64,000 nt of DNA from positions 2,056,667-2,120,666 of the forward strand of contig NZ_KB900626.1 in NCBI RefSeq assembly GCF_000379125.1, read 5' to 3'. The DNA is from Methylosinus sp. LW4. Lineage in GTDB: Bacteria; Pseudomonadota; Alphaproteobacteria; Rhizobiales; Beijerinckiaceae. Below the pieces are notes generated by a model. That model saw only the letters and a list, made by a program, of their open reading frames with translations, searched no databases and had not been told where the DNA came from. Below are positions 17,828 through 26,655 of the stretch, one piece after another. The translations under genes were made by a program, and so were the position numbers. Position 1 is the stretch's first letter. Each line of letters begins with the position of its first letter.

Positions 17828-20081
17828 CGAAAGCGAGGCAGCGCGCGAGCCGCGAGAGTCCGGCGCGCCGCCGGACGCCGGCGACGCGCCGCAGGCGCAT
17901 GAGCTGCAATTCTACATTCCGGCGACCGGGCCGCCTTCGCGGCCGCGCCGCACGCTCAAGCACGACGACACATTCGCCGTCTTCGACAGCCATGGCGACA
18001 TAGGCGCGACGGCGGGCGGGCCGGACGGGCTCTTCGATCACGACACGCGCTATCTCTCTCATCTCGAGCTCCTGATCGAAGGCGCGCAGCCCTTGCTGCT
18101 CGACTCCGCCATACGCGACGACAATCTGAGCTTTTATGTCGATCTCACCAATCCCGATATTTTCCGCGACGAGAAGATCGCGCTGCTGAAAGACTCGGTC
18201 TATGTCTCGCGCACGCTCTATCTCAAGGACGGCTCGCTGCGCGAGCGGCTCGAGATCTCCAACCAGAGCGCCGAGGAGGTTCGGCTCGATCTGTCGATCG
18301 GCTTCGGCAATGATTTCGCCGATATTTTCGAGGTGCGCGGCGTCAAGCGCGCGCAACGCGGGCGCGCCTGGACGCAGCTTTTGGCGGCCGGCGCAGTCGC
18401 GCTCTATTATCGCGGCCTCGACGGCGCGCTGCGCGAGACGGCGCTGTCCTTCGAGCCCGATCCTTCGCTTCTCGTCGACAGCGTCGCCACCTATTCGCTG
18501 CGCCTCGCGCCGCGCCAGGCGCAGACGATCTTCCTCACCGCCGCGAGCCGCGGACGTCTGCCGAAATCGACGCAATCCTTCTTCAACGGATTGACCGGTC
18601 TGCATCGCGAATTGAAGGCCGCCGCCGGCCAGAGCGCGCATGTCGAGACATCCGATCCGACGCTCAATCAAATCCTCTGGCGCTCGACCGCCGATGTGCG
18701 CATGCTGCTCACCAAGACGGCGGAAGGCTGCTATCCTTACGCCGGCATTCCCTGGTATTCGACCACATTCGGACGCGACGGCATCATCACCGCGTTGCAA
18801 ATGCTGTGGTTCGACCCCAGCATCGCCATCGGCGTGCTGAAGCGTCTCGCCGCGCATCAGGCGGAGGATTTCGACGCGCGCGCGGACAGCGAGCCCGGCA
18901 AGATTCTGCACGAGATGCGCGACGGCGAGATGGCGGCGCTCGGCGAAATTCCCTTCGGCCTCTATTACGGCTCGGTGGATTCGACTCCGCTCTTCATCGT
19001 TCTCGCCGGCTATTACGCGCGTCGCACGGGGGATTACGCGCTGGTGCGCGAGCTGTGGCCGGCGATAGAGCGCGCGCTCGCCTGGATCGACGGACCAGGC
19101 GACCCGGACGGCGACGGCTTCGTCGAATATGCGCGCCATACGGAGAAGGGATTGCGCAATCAGGGCTGGAAGGATTCGCATGATTCCGTCTTCCACGCCG
19201 ATGGACGTCTCGCGGATGGCCCGATCGCTCTGGTCGAGGCGCAGGCCTATGTCTACGCCGCGCGGCGCCTCGCCGCCCATTGCGCGCGCGAGCTCGGCCT
19301 GCATGCGCGCGCCGAGGAGCTGGCGCGCGCCGCCGAGACTCTGCGCGCGCGTTTCGAGGAGGCCTTCTGGTGCGAGGAGATCGGCACCTATGCGCTGGCG
19401 CTGGACGGCGACAAAAAGCAATGCAAGGTGCGCACGAGCAATGCGGGACATGCGCTCTATGCAGGCATAGCGCGGCCGGAGCGCGCGCAGAGCGTCGCCG
19501 ATGGGCTGCTCGACTCCAAATTCTTTTCCGGCTGGGGCTTGCGCACCGTGGCGCGCGGCGAGAGCCGCTACAATCCCATGTCCTATCACAACGGCTCCAT
19601 ATGGCCGCATGACAATGCGCTGATCGCGCATGGGCTCGGCCGCTATGGCTTCAAGGAGGGCGTCGCGGCGATATTCGACTCGCTGATCCGCGCCGCGAGC
19701 TATATGGAGGCGCGCCGCATTCCAGAGCTCTATTGCGGCTTTCGCCGGCGCCGCGGACGCGGCCCCACTCTCTATCCCGCCGCCTGCTCGCCACAGGCCT
19801 GGGCGGCGAGTGCGCCTTTCCTGCTCATCCAAACCATGCTCGGCCTCGAGTTCGACCATAAGGCGCGACAAATTCGCCTGGTGAATCCCTCCGTGCCGCT
19901 CTCGGCCGGCGAGATCGTGATACGCGATCTCTCGCTCGGCGAGGCGCGCGTCGATCTGGCGTTGAAGCAGGACGCCCGCTCGGCCATATCGCTGCATGTG
20001 CTGCGCACCATCGGCGACGTCCAAGTGTCGCTGGTCTTCGATCCAGATGTGCGCGAGCATCCGCTCACGGCCAAGGGCTGA
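17784..20081 (+). CDS. Glycogen-debranching/amylo-alpha-1,6-glucosidase-like protein
   Basis: A 765-residue protein with the debranching-enzyme N-terminal domain (about residues 45-240: FAVFDSHGDIG, LFDHDTRYLSHLELL) and a (alpha/alpha)6-barrel glycoside hydrolase part (GIPWYSTTFGRDGIITALQ near 330; GDPDGDGFVEYA near 445; WKDSHDS near 464; NGSIWPHDNALIAHG near 605). No signal peptide, so probably cytoplasmic. ATG 17784 follows CAGCAGGA and overlaps the preceding GT4 gene. Likely processes alpha-glucan side chains; the exact substrate is unknown. Confidence 0.87.
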   Translation: MSSKSNRTIHIPRSSESEAAREPRESGAPPDAGDAPQAHELQFYIPATGPPSRPRRTLKHDDTFAVFDSHGDIGATAGGPDGLFDHDTRYLSHLELLIEGAQPLLLDSAIRDDNLSFYVDLTNPDIFRDEKIALLKDSVYVSRTLYLKDGSLRERLEISNQSAEEVRLDLSIGFGNDFADIFEVRGVKRAQRGRAWTQLLAAGAVALYYRGLDGALRETALSFEPDPSLLVDSVATYSLRLAPRQAQTIFLTAASRGRLPKSTQSFFNGLTGLHRELKAAAGQSAHVETSDPTLNQILWRSTADVRMLLTKTAEGCYPYAGIPWYSTTFGRDGIITALQMLWFDPSIAIGVLKRLAAHQAEDFDARADSEPGKILHEMRDGEMAALGEIPFGLYYGSVDSTPLFIVLAGYYARRTGDYALVRELWPAIERALAWIDGPGDPDGDGFVEYARHTEKGLRNQGWKDSHDSVFHADGRLADGPIALVEAQAYVYAARRLAAHCARELGLHARAEELARAAETLRARFEEAFWCEEIGTYALALDGDKKQCKVRTSNAGHALYAGIARPERAQSVADGLLDSKFFSGWGLRTVARGESRYNPMSYHNGSIWPHDNALIAHGLGRYGFKEGVAAIFDSLIRAASYMEARRIPELYCGFRRRRGRGPTLYPAACSPQAWAASAPFLLIQTMLGLEFDHKARQIRLVNPSVPLSAGEIVIRDLSLGEARVDLALKQDARSAISLHVLRTIGDVQVSLVFDPDVREHPLTAKG

Positions 20082-20149
20082 GGGCGGCGGAACCATTCCA
20101 GAGCCGCCGCGTTGCTTCGGGACGATCGCGGCCACAGGAGGAACTGCCG

Positions 20150-20554
20150 ATGGCGAGCGCCAATCCCGACCTCAATCTCGTCTCCAGCGAAGACGTCGAA
20201 GGCACGACTGTCTTCGATCGGCTCGGCAATCAGCTCGGAGAGATCGATCATCTGATGATCGACAAGATCTCGGGCCGCGTGCGCTACGCCGTCATGAGCT
20301 TCGGCGGCTTTCTCGGCCTCGGCCACAGCCATTATCCGCTGCCGTGGAACTCGCTCTCCTACGACAATGAACGCGAGGGCTATGTCGCCGACATCATCGA
20401 GCAGCAGCTGCAGAATGCGCCCGAGTTCAGCGACGACAGCTGGACCGACCGCGACTGGGAGAAGCGTGTTCACGAGCATTATCACGCGCGCCCTTATTGG
20501 GACGAGCAGTCGCAGCAATGGCAGGGCGAGCAGCAGCCGCGTCCGCGCGGCTGA
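20150..20554 (+). CDS. PRC-barrel domain protein
   Basis: A 134-residue soluble protein with an N-terminal PRC-barrel (VEGTTVFDRLGNQLGEIDHL and RVRYAVMSFGGFLGLG, about residues 16-65). The C-terminal third is rich in charged and aromatic residues and Gln (ending QQWQGEQQPRPRG). A strong AGGAGGAAC ribosome site precedes ATG 20150. Such proteins are often stress-associated in Hyphomicrobiales; no specific role is known. It follows the debranching gene by 68 bases. Confidence 0.85.
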   Translation: MASANPDLNLVSSEDVEGTTVFDRLGNQLGEIDHLMIDKISGRVRYAVMSFGGFLGLGHSHYPLPWNSLSYDNEREGYVADIIEQQLQNAPEFSDDSWTDRDWEKRVHEHYHARPYWDEQSQQWQGEQQPRPRG

Positions 20555-20682
20555 GGCGCGCGGCGGCGCGCCTGCGGCTCGCTCCAGGATCGACAGGCTT
20601 CGCCGCTATGCGTTAGAAATTTCAGACCGTCGATTCGCGCGGCGTTTTTTCTCGACTCGCTTTTTCGAATGGAGATTTTCTC

Positions 20683-20979
20683 GTGACTCTTCGACGCTTC
20701 GCGGCGCTCGGCTTTTCGGCTGCGCTTCTCCTCGCTCCGTCGACCTCCGCTCTCGCGCAGGCCGACGGATTTTTCGTTCCCGAGCTCCCCGCGCCTGTGC
20801 CGGGCGCGGTTCCGGCGCTGACGCCGGGCGTCCTCACCGCCACGCCCTATTCGTATTATTACCGCTATCCGGCGCCCTATCCTTACGTCTACGCCCGCAA
20901 CGGCTGTCTCGTGAATGCGGGCGTCTACGACAATTGGGGCGCTTTTCTCGGCTATCAGAGGCTGCGCGTCGCCTGCTGA
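20683..20979 (+). CDS. Small secreted Tyr/Pro-rich protein
   Basis: A 98-residue protein from GTG 20683, preceded by ATGGAG that supplies a ribosome site. The signal peptide ends at SALAQA, followed by a Pro-rich segment (ELPAPVPGAVPALTPG) and a Tyr-rich segment (YSYYYRYPAPYPYVYARNG), then two cysteines. No recognised domain. The 3' end overlaps antisense the last codons of the amine-oxidase gene by 25 bases. Its function is unknown; an envelope-structural role would fit the composition. Confidence 0.65.
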   Translation: MTLRRFAALGFSAALLLAPSTSALAQADGFFVPELPAPVPGAVPALTPGVLTATPYSYYYRYPAPYPYVYARNGCLVNAGVYDNWGAFLGYQRLRVAC

Positions 20980-21464
20980 TCGACGACGCGCTTGTCGAGC
21001 AGCACCTGATTGGCGTCCAGCGAGAACTCCTTCCACGCCGCCGCAATGTCGAGCAGCGTGACCTGGAGATAATCCTTGGACGGCTTGTGCTCCTCCGGGA
21101 AATTGGAGAGCGCGCAAGAGGTGCGATTAAAGTCGATGACGCCGTCGAGCAGCTCCTGAATGAAGCCGTCGAAGGCCTTTTGCGCCAGCGGCGTCAGATC
21201 GGAGCGGCCCTTGTCGACGGCGACGACGGAATGGTCGAAGGGCAGGCCCTCGAGCACGGCGATCGCCTCCTTCAGCACCGCCTCCATCGCGCCGAGCATG
21301 GCGCGTTGCGTGATCTGCTCCTTCTGGCCGTTGGAGAGGCCGAAATTCAGCCGCTGGCGATAGCTGGCGAAAGTCGGGGCGCGCTTGGCGTTCACCCATT
21401 CGCGGAAACGCGCCATGCTGGCTTCATTGAGCGCCTCGCCGGAGGCGCCTTCGCCGGAAATCAT
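20955..21464 (-). CDS. Possible independently translated C-terminal domain of the amine-oxidase fusion
   Basis: ATG 21464 in the same frame as the amine oxidase is preceded by AAGGAGAC at 21479-21472, an ideal ribosome site. The resulting 169-residue product (N-terminus MISGEGASGEALNEASMARF) has a few conserved-looking helices (EWVNAKRAPTFASYRQRLNF; HKPSKDYLQVTLLDIAAAW) but no family I recognise. It may be a formerly separate gene whose upstream neighbour lost its stop codon. Confidence 0.4.
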   Translation of the reverse strand: MISGEGASGEALNEASMARFREWVNAKRAPTFASYRQRLNFGLSNGQKEQITQRAMLGAMEAVLKEAIAVLEGLPFDHSVVAVDKGRSDLTPLAQKAFDGFIQELLDGVIDFNRTSCALSNFPEEHKPSKDYLQVTLLDIAAAWKEFSLDANQVLLDKRVVDQQATRSL

Positions 21465-22562
21465 CGTCGACGTCTCCTTCTGATCGAGAAGGCGCAGCCT
21501 TATACGCTCGGCCGCGACCAGCGCGCCCTCGAGATAGCCGCCGCCCTCGCGCGCGGTCTCCGTGCCGCCGAGATAGAGCTTTCCGTCCCAAAAGGCCTGC
21601 CGCAGCAGCGGATCGCCATAGTCGGGATGCTCGGACGGCGGGGTGAGATCGATCGTCGCGCAGGTGAAGGGTTCGTGCGTCCAATCCTGGACATGCTGCT
21701 CGCCGTCCTCGACCGACCTGCCGAACAATTGAACGAACTGACTTTCGATCAGCATGGACATGCCGCCGCTGAACGCCTCCCGCAGCTCCGCGGAGAGCGC
21801 GAAGAAGCCGCCGATCGCCGCGCGCTCGCCGGAGGCGTCGCAGGCGTCGAAAATCTCGCCCAGAACGGCCTGCTCATGGGTGGCGAAGGCGTTGCCGGAA
21901 TGCCCTTCCGCCCGCCAGGCCGGCGCGCCGGAGAAGCCGACCACGGCCTTGGCCTGCGACGCCATCCAGGTCGGCGCGCTGCGCATGGCGTTGCGGCTCA
22001 GCGCGTCGAGCTCCGGCTGGAAGGCGAGATGCTCCGCCAGCAGGCGCGGCGGCAGAGCGAGAACGGCGCGCTTGGCGGTCACGGTCTCGGTCTTGCCGTC
22101 CGACTCGAAGGTCAGCTCCACATGATCGCCGCGGTCGGCGATGGCGCGCAGCACGGAGGAGAGATGAATCGCATCCGCCGGAACCGCCGCCGTCAGCGCC
22201 TCGATCAGCGAGGCCATGCCGCCCTCCAGCCGACGCGCGCCGGAATGGAGATTGGGCGTCATGCGCGTCTCCGGCTTCTTGTCGCCGAAGGCGAGCAGCA
22301 GCGCCGTGCCCGGATCATATTGCGGAAAATCCGTGAGGCCGAGCTCCTTCACCAGAGCGGTGATGGTCGGCTGCGTGTCCGGCCAGAACCAGGTCGGACC
22401 CATATCGACGCGCATTCCCGAGGCTTTGTCCTCGACCGACAATACGCGCCCGCCGAGCCGCGGACGCGCTTCATAGAGCGCGAAGCTCACCCCTGCCCCA
22501 GCGAGACCGCGCGCCAGCGCCAAGCCGCAGGCCCCGCCCCCGACAATCACAACGTCCAGCAT
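20955..22562 (-). CDS. Flavin amine oxidase with extra C-terminal domain
   Basis: A 535-residue protein. Residues 1-365 form an NAD(P)/FAD-binding amine oxidase: the dinucleotide motif VIVGGGACGLALARGL at residues 4-19, then LYEARPRLGGRV, and the closing FAD motif with YLGGTETAREGGGYLEGAL near 345. Amine oxidases of this kind usually end soon after that helix. Here about 170 further residues follow (from MISGEGASGEAL), with no recognised family, mostly helical in character. An internal SD and ATG precede this tail. Substrate is unknown. Confidence 0.8.
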   Translation of the reverse strand: MLDVVIVGGGACGLALARGLAGAGVSFALYEARPRLGGRVLSVEDKASGMRVDMGPTWFWPDTQPTITALVKELGLTDFPQYDPGTALLLAFGDKKPETRMTPNLHSGARRLEGGMASLIEALTAAVPADAIHLSSVLRAIADRGDHVELTFESDGKTETVTAKRAVLALPPRLLAEHLAFQPELDALSRNAMRSAPTWMASQAKAVVGFSGAPAWRAEGHSGNAFATHEQAVLGEIFDACDASGERAAIGGFFALSAELREAFSGGMSMLIESQFVQLFGRSVEDGEQHVQDWTHEPFTCATIDLTPPSEHPDYGDPLLRQAFWDGKLYLGGTETAREGGGYLEGALVAAERIRLRLLDQKETSTMISGEGASGEALNEASMARFREWVNAKRAPTFASYRQRLNFGLSNGQKEQITQRAMLGAMEAVLKEAIAVLEGLPFDHSVVAVDKGRSDLTPLAQKAFDGFIQELLDGVIDFNRTSCALSNFPEEHKPSKDYLQVTLLDIAAAWKEFSLDANQVLLDKRVVDQQATRSL

Positions 22563-22699
22563 ATTTCAGCTCCTGAGCCGTCTGGCCTTTTGCTGCAAAG
22601 CGACGCAAAGGGCGTGCCGGGATTTTGTCGCTTTTGCGCCTTTCGCCCGCTGGCGCCCGGCGTGCTATGGCAAAGCCGCCTCCGATGGAGAGACCGCAA

Positions 22700-24721
22700 G
22701 TGACGCAAGACCGCAACCGCCTCGGGGAGGAGACGAGCCCCTATCTCCTCCAGCACAAGGACAATCCCGTCCATTGGCGCGCGTGGTCGGCCGAGACGCT
22801 GGCGCTCGCCAAGGCGCAGGGCAAGCCCATTCTGCTCTCCAGCGGCTACGCCGCCTGCCATTGGTGCCATGTGATGGCGGCCGAGAGCTTCGAGAGCGAC
22901 GCGATCGCCGCGCTGATGAACGAGAATTTCGTCAATGTGAAGGTCGATCGCGAGGAGCGGCCGGACATAGACCATCTCTATCAGCAGGCGCTGCAGCTCA
23001 CCGGGCGGCGCGGCGGCTGGCCTTTGACCATGTTTCTGACGCCGGACGGCGAGCCCTTTTGGGGCGGCACCTATTTCCCGCCGGAGCCGCGCTATGGAAT
23101 GCCCGGCTTCGCCGATATTCTGAAGGCCATTTCCGAGCTCTGGCGCGAGAATCCCGCAGTGGTCACGCGCAATGTGGCGGCGATCGGCGAAGGGCTGAGC
23201 CGCCTCGCCGAAACCGCGCCCGCGGATCCGATCTCGCCCGATCTCGTCGAGACGATCGCCGAAAAGCTGGACGGCTATATCGATCGCGCCAATGGCGGCG
23301 TCGGCGGCGCGCCGAAATTTCCGCAGGCGGCGAGCCTCGAATTTCTTTGGCGCGCATGGAAGCGCATGGGCCGCGCCTCTTATCGCGAGGCCGTGCTGAC
23401 GACGCTCGATCATATTTGCCAGGGCGGCATTTACGATCATCTCGCCGGAGGCTTCGCGCGCTATTCGACCGATGAGCGCTGGCTCGTCCCGCATTTCGAG
23501 AAAATGCTCTATGACAACGCCCAGCTCGTCGATCTGCTGACGCTCGTCTGGCAAGACGAGAAGACGCCGCTCTACGCCGCGCGCATAGAGGAGACGATCG
23601 ACTGGGCGCTGCGCGAGATGCGGCTCGCGGAAGGCGTCTTCGCCAGCAGCCTCGACGCCGACAGCGAGCATGAGGAAGGCAAATTCTATGTCTGGACCGC
23701 GGCCGAGGTCGACGCCATTCTCGGCGCGCGCGCTGCGGCCTTTCGCGCCGTCTACGACATAGAGGAGGACGGCAATTGGGAAGGCAAATCCATTCCCAAT
23801 CGCCTACGTTCGATGGAACTGCTGTCGGCGGAAGAAGAAGCCGCGCTCGCGCTGGATCGCGCGAAGCTTTTGGCGGCGCGCGCGGCGCGCGTGCGGCCGG
23901 GCCGCGACGACAAGGCGCTCGCCGATTGGAACGGGCTGATGATCGCCGCAATAGCCAGCGCCGCGCAAGTCTTCGGGCGGCGCGACTGGCTGGAGGCGGC
24001 GACGGCGGCCTTCGATTTCATCGCCGCGAAAATGACCACCGCCGGTGGAAGGCTGCTGCACTCCTATGGCGCCGGCCGCGCGAAACATATGGCCGTGCTG
24101 GACGATTACGCCGATCTCACGCGCGCCGCTCTGGCGCTCCATGAGGCGACCGGCGAAGCGCGCTTCCTCGAGCGCGGAGGCGATTGGATCGAGATCGTCG
24201 AGACGCATTATCGCGATGCGAACGCCGGCGGCTATTTCTTCACCGCCGACGACGCGGAAGCGCTGATCCGCCGCTCGAAAATCGCCGAGGACGCCCCCTT
24301 GCCCTCCGGCAATGGGACGATGACGCAAATTCTCGCGCAGCTCTATCATCTCACCGGCGACGAGCGCTATCGCGCCCGCGCCGACTCCACGCTCGCGGCT
24401 TTCGCCAGCGCCGTGCGACGCGGAATGCTCGGCTATTCCACGCTGCTGAACGGCGCCGAGACTTTGCGCGACGGATTGCAGATCGTCGTCATCGGCGCGC
24501 GCGACGCGCCGGACACGGCCGCGCTGCTGCGCGTGGTTCATGGCGTGAGCCTGCCGGGCCGCACGCTCGCCATTGTCGCGCCGGGCGCCGAGCTGCCGCC
24601 GGCGCATCCCGCCGCCGGCAAGACAATGATCAACGGAAGCGCGGCCGCCTATGTCTGCCGCGGCGCGACCTGCTCATTGCCGATCGTCGAGGCGACGGAG
24701 CTCGAGAAAGCGCTTCGTTAG
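22700..24721 (+). CDS. DUF255 thioredoxin-like/glycan-type protein (YyaL/SSP411 family)
   Basis: A 673-residue protein whose N-terminus (NRLGEETSPYLLQHKDNPVHW) and thioredoxin-like YAACHWCHVMAAESF with CxxC are the family signature, followed by an (alpha/alpha)6-type region (GGVGGAPKFPQ, GGIYDHLAGGFARYSTDERW, VPHFEKMLYDNAQL). The biochemical function of this widely conserved family is unclear. GTG 22700 is preferred because GGAGAG lies seven bases upstream and it matches the usual N-terminus; ATG 22685 is an alternative. It is divergent from the amine-oxidase gene. Confidence 0.9.
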   Translation: MTQDRNRLGEETSPYLLQHKDNPVHWRAWSAETLALAKAQGKPILLSSGYAACHWCHVMAAESFESDAIAALMNENFVNVKVDREERPDIDHLYQQALQLTGRRGGWPLTMFLTPDGEPFWGGTYFPPEPRYGMPGFADILKAISELWRENPAVVTRNVAAIGEGLSRLAETAPADPISPDLVETIAEKLDGYIDRANGGVGGAPKFPQAASLEFLWRAWKRMGRASYREAVLTTLDHICQGGIYDHLAGGFARYSTDERWLVPHFEKMLYDNAQLVDLLTLVWQDEKTPLYAARIEETIDWALREMRLAEGVFASSLDADSEHEEGKFYVWTAAEVDAILGARAAAFRAVYDIEEDGNWEGKSIPNRLRSMELLSAEEEAALALDRAKLLAARAARVRPGRDDKALADWNGLMIAAIASAAQVFGRRDWLEAATAAFDFIAAKMTTAGGRLLHSYGAGRAKHMAVLDDYADLTRAALALHEATGEARFLERGGDWIEIVETHYRDANAGGYFFTADDAEALIRRSKIAEDAPLPSGNGTMTQILAQLYHLTGDERYRARADSTLAAFASAVRRGMLGYSTLLNGAETLRDGLQIVVIGARDAPDTAALLRVVHGVSLPGRTLAIVAPGAELPPAHPAAGKTMINGSAAAYVCRGATCSLPIVEATELEKALR

Positions 24722-25404
24722 GGCGTCTTCCACGCCAGCGCCGCCGCATAGCCCGGCGGCGCCTCGAGACGCGCGATGCGAAGATCGCCCCAATCCGCCT
24801 CGGCGTGGCGCAGCTCGTAGAGATCGCCCTGCCCCGGCCATATGGAGAAGGCCTGCAGCTTCTCCGTTATGCCGATGCCGAGCGCTTTCAGCGCCGCCTC
24901 CTTGGCCACCCAGCGCTCGAAAAAACCAGCGGCGTCGATCCCTTCGCGCTCCTCTCGCGTCAAGGCGATGGAGGAGAGACCCGCGACGTCCACCTTGCGA
25001 TCGGCGCGTTCTATGTCGACGCCGACCTCCCAATGACGCGAGACGGCGATAAGCGCGCACGCGCCGGAATGCGAGACATTGAAGAAGAGGCCCGCGCCCG
25101 CGAGCCCGAGCTTGCCGTAAGCCCCGGAGTCGAAGCGCAGCGCCGCCGGATCGACGCCCAGCTTCTCGCCGATGAGACGCCGCAATGCGGCGCGCGTCGA
25201 GATCATGCGCAGCCGATCCTCATGCCGCAGAAAGCGCAGCGCCCGCGCGCGCTCTTCCGCGCTCAGCGCGTCCCAATCGGCCTCGGACCAAGGCGCGGCG
25301 AGATCGAAATCGAGACGCGTGATCTCGATGCGCCCTTCGCTCACCGCGGGAGCCCAAGAATGCGCCATTGCATGCGCCATTGCATGCGCTGATGGATGCT
25401 TCAC
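24718..25404 (-). CDS. 4'-phosphopantetheinyl transferase superfamily protein
   Basis: A 228-residue Sfp-type enzyme that attaches 4'-phosphopantetheine from CoA to carrier proteins. The motifs are clear: FFNVSHSGACALIAV, the Mg-binding VGVDIERADRK, and FFERWVAKEAALKALGIG. The length is that of the Sfp/Gsp type rather than AcpS. No NRPS or PKS genes are nearby, so the carrier protein is unknown. The N-terminus contains a MAHAMAH stretch from a 12-base duplication. Its stop overlaps the end of the convergent DUF255 gene by four bases. Confidence 0.9.
   Translation of the reverse strand: MKHPSAHAMAHAMAHSWAPAVSEGRIEITRLDFDLAAPWSEADWDALSAEERARALRFLRHEDRLRMISTRAALRRLIGEKLGVDPAALRFDSGAYGKLGLAGAGLFFNVSHSGACALIAVSRHWEVGVDIERADRKVDVAGLSSIALTREEREGIDAAGFFERWVAKEAALKALGIGITEKLQAFSIWPGQGDLYELRHAEADWGDLRIARLEAPPGYAAALAWKTP
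25361..25388. repeat. 12-bp tandem repeat in the transferase N-terminus
   Basis: Two perfect copies of TGCGCCATTGCA (25361-25372 and 25373-25384) and a 4-base partial third copy. On the minus strand they encode MAHAMAHA near residues 9-16 of the phosphopantetheinyl transferase. Possible slippage site, in frame. Confidence 0.7.
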
Positions 25405-25413
25405 GCGCCCTCC

Positions 25414-26655
25414 CTATCGCTGCGCCTCCGCCGCCGGCGCGGCGAGCGTCTCGATCGCTCTCTCGAAAGCCGAAGCGCTCGCGCTGCGCAATGGACAATA
25501 GGGAATGCCATGGCTCTCGCACAAGCTCTTCACCGCGCCGACAGCGCGATGGCTGACGCAATCGACGGGAAAGAACACGGCGTCGGCGCGCCGCACCAGC
25601 TCGCTCAGCATGGCGCGACTGTCTTCCATGCCGCCGTCATGATGGATGAGCGAGCCATTGCGCCGCTCAACGAGACGCTGCAGCCGGCATACCGTGCGCG
25701 GCCGGCCGCCGACATAGAGCAGGCAGCGGCCGCACAGATCCGTTTCGCTCTCGCGCGGCTCGTCGGCGACGGGCGCCGCCGCAACGGCGATTTCGGAAAC
25801 AATCGGCGCCGGGGCGCGCGTCTCCTTCGCCTTCATCCGCTCAAGGCGGCGCTCGAGCCGCGCATAATCCTCGCGCAATTCGGCATGTGAAAGACGGAGC
25901 GCCGTGAGCGCGCGCAATGTCTCGTCGCCGCGCTCCGCCGCGCGCAAAGCGTCGACCTCGCGGCGCAGGCTCTCGCATTCGCTGGCGAGCGTGCGCGCCT
26001 CGCGAAGCTGCGCGCCGAGCCGAACGATCTCGTCGCGCAGCACGGCCAGCTCGTCATTGCGCTCGGCGATGACGCTGGCGAGCCGGCGCGCGATCTCCGC
26101 CTTCGCGCGTCGCGCTTCGGCCGCCTCGCGGGCGTCGCCGCGATGCGCGGCGCCGCTCAAATGCGACATCATGTGAATATCGCCGAAAATGCGCGTCTCG
26201 ACGCCGGGCGTGAGGCGCGGATGGCCGATCAGCGCCCAATAGGCGCCGGGAACGAAGCCAGCGTCGATCGCGCTCTCCCAATAGGCGAGCAGCGCCTCCT
26301 CGCCGTCGAGCGCCTTGGCCTTACGAATGGCGCCTTCATAGCGCGTGTCGAGATGCTTCTGCACGGCGCGCGAGACGACATTCTCGTCATGCATCTTCTC
26401 GACGAAGAGGCCATGCACCTGATAATCATTGTAGCGCGCTTCGTCGCCGAGAAAGCCGGTGCGCCGCGCGATCTTGCGCAATTCCGCGATCGTCAGGCAT
26501 GTGCCGACGATCGAGCAATGCGACGCGCCGATGATCTCCCATATGCGGCGACGCGCGCCCGCCTCCCGCCGCGCGGCGGGCGCGAGCTCGAAGCCCTCGC
26601 TCGCCATGGCCGATTTCAGCACGCTCAATGAAACGAGAGGCCGCCGCTCGCTCAT
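25414..26655 (-). CDS. DUF2325 domain protein with coiled coil
   Basis: A 413-residue protein. The N-terminal domain (about 1-170) has a Cys/His-containing core (IIGASHCSIVGTCLTIAELR; GDIHMMSHLSGAAHRGD). A long charged coiled coil runs from about 175 to 290. The C-terminal DUF2325 domain has LLYVGGRPRTVCRLQRLVE and LIHHDGGMEDSRAMLSELV, a Rossmann-like fold of unknown function. Its start overlaps the stop of the heme-monooxygenase-like gene (ATGA), so the two are translationally coupled. Confidence 0.82.
   Translation of the reverse strand: MSERRPLVSLSVLKSAMASEGFELAPAARREAGARRRIWEIIGASHCSIVGTCLTIAELRKIARRTGFLGDEARYNDYQVHGLFVEKMHDENVVSRAVQKHLDTRYEGAIRKAKALDGEEALLAYWESAIDAGFVPGAYWALIGHPRLTPGVETRIFGDIHMMSHLSGAAHRGDAREAAEARRAKAEIARRLASVIAERNDELAVLRDEIVRLGAQLREARTLASECESLRREVDALRAAERGDETLRALTALRLSHAELREDYARLERRLERMKAKETRAPAPIVSEIAVAAAPVADEPRESETDLCGRCLLYVGGRPRTVCRLQRLVERRNGSLIHHDGGMEDSRAMLSELVRRADAVFFPVDCVSHRAVGAVKSLCESHGIPYCPLRSASASAFERAIETLAAPAAEAQR

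Noticed and set aside
17775..20135. A 786-codon open frame antisense to the debranching enzyme
   Set aside because: The sense strand carries a complete recognisable enzyme; the antisense translation has low-complexity Arg/Ala/Gly content.
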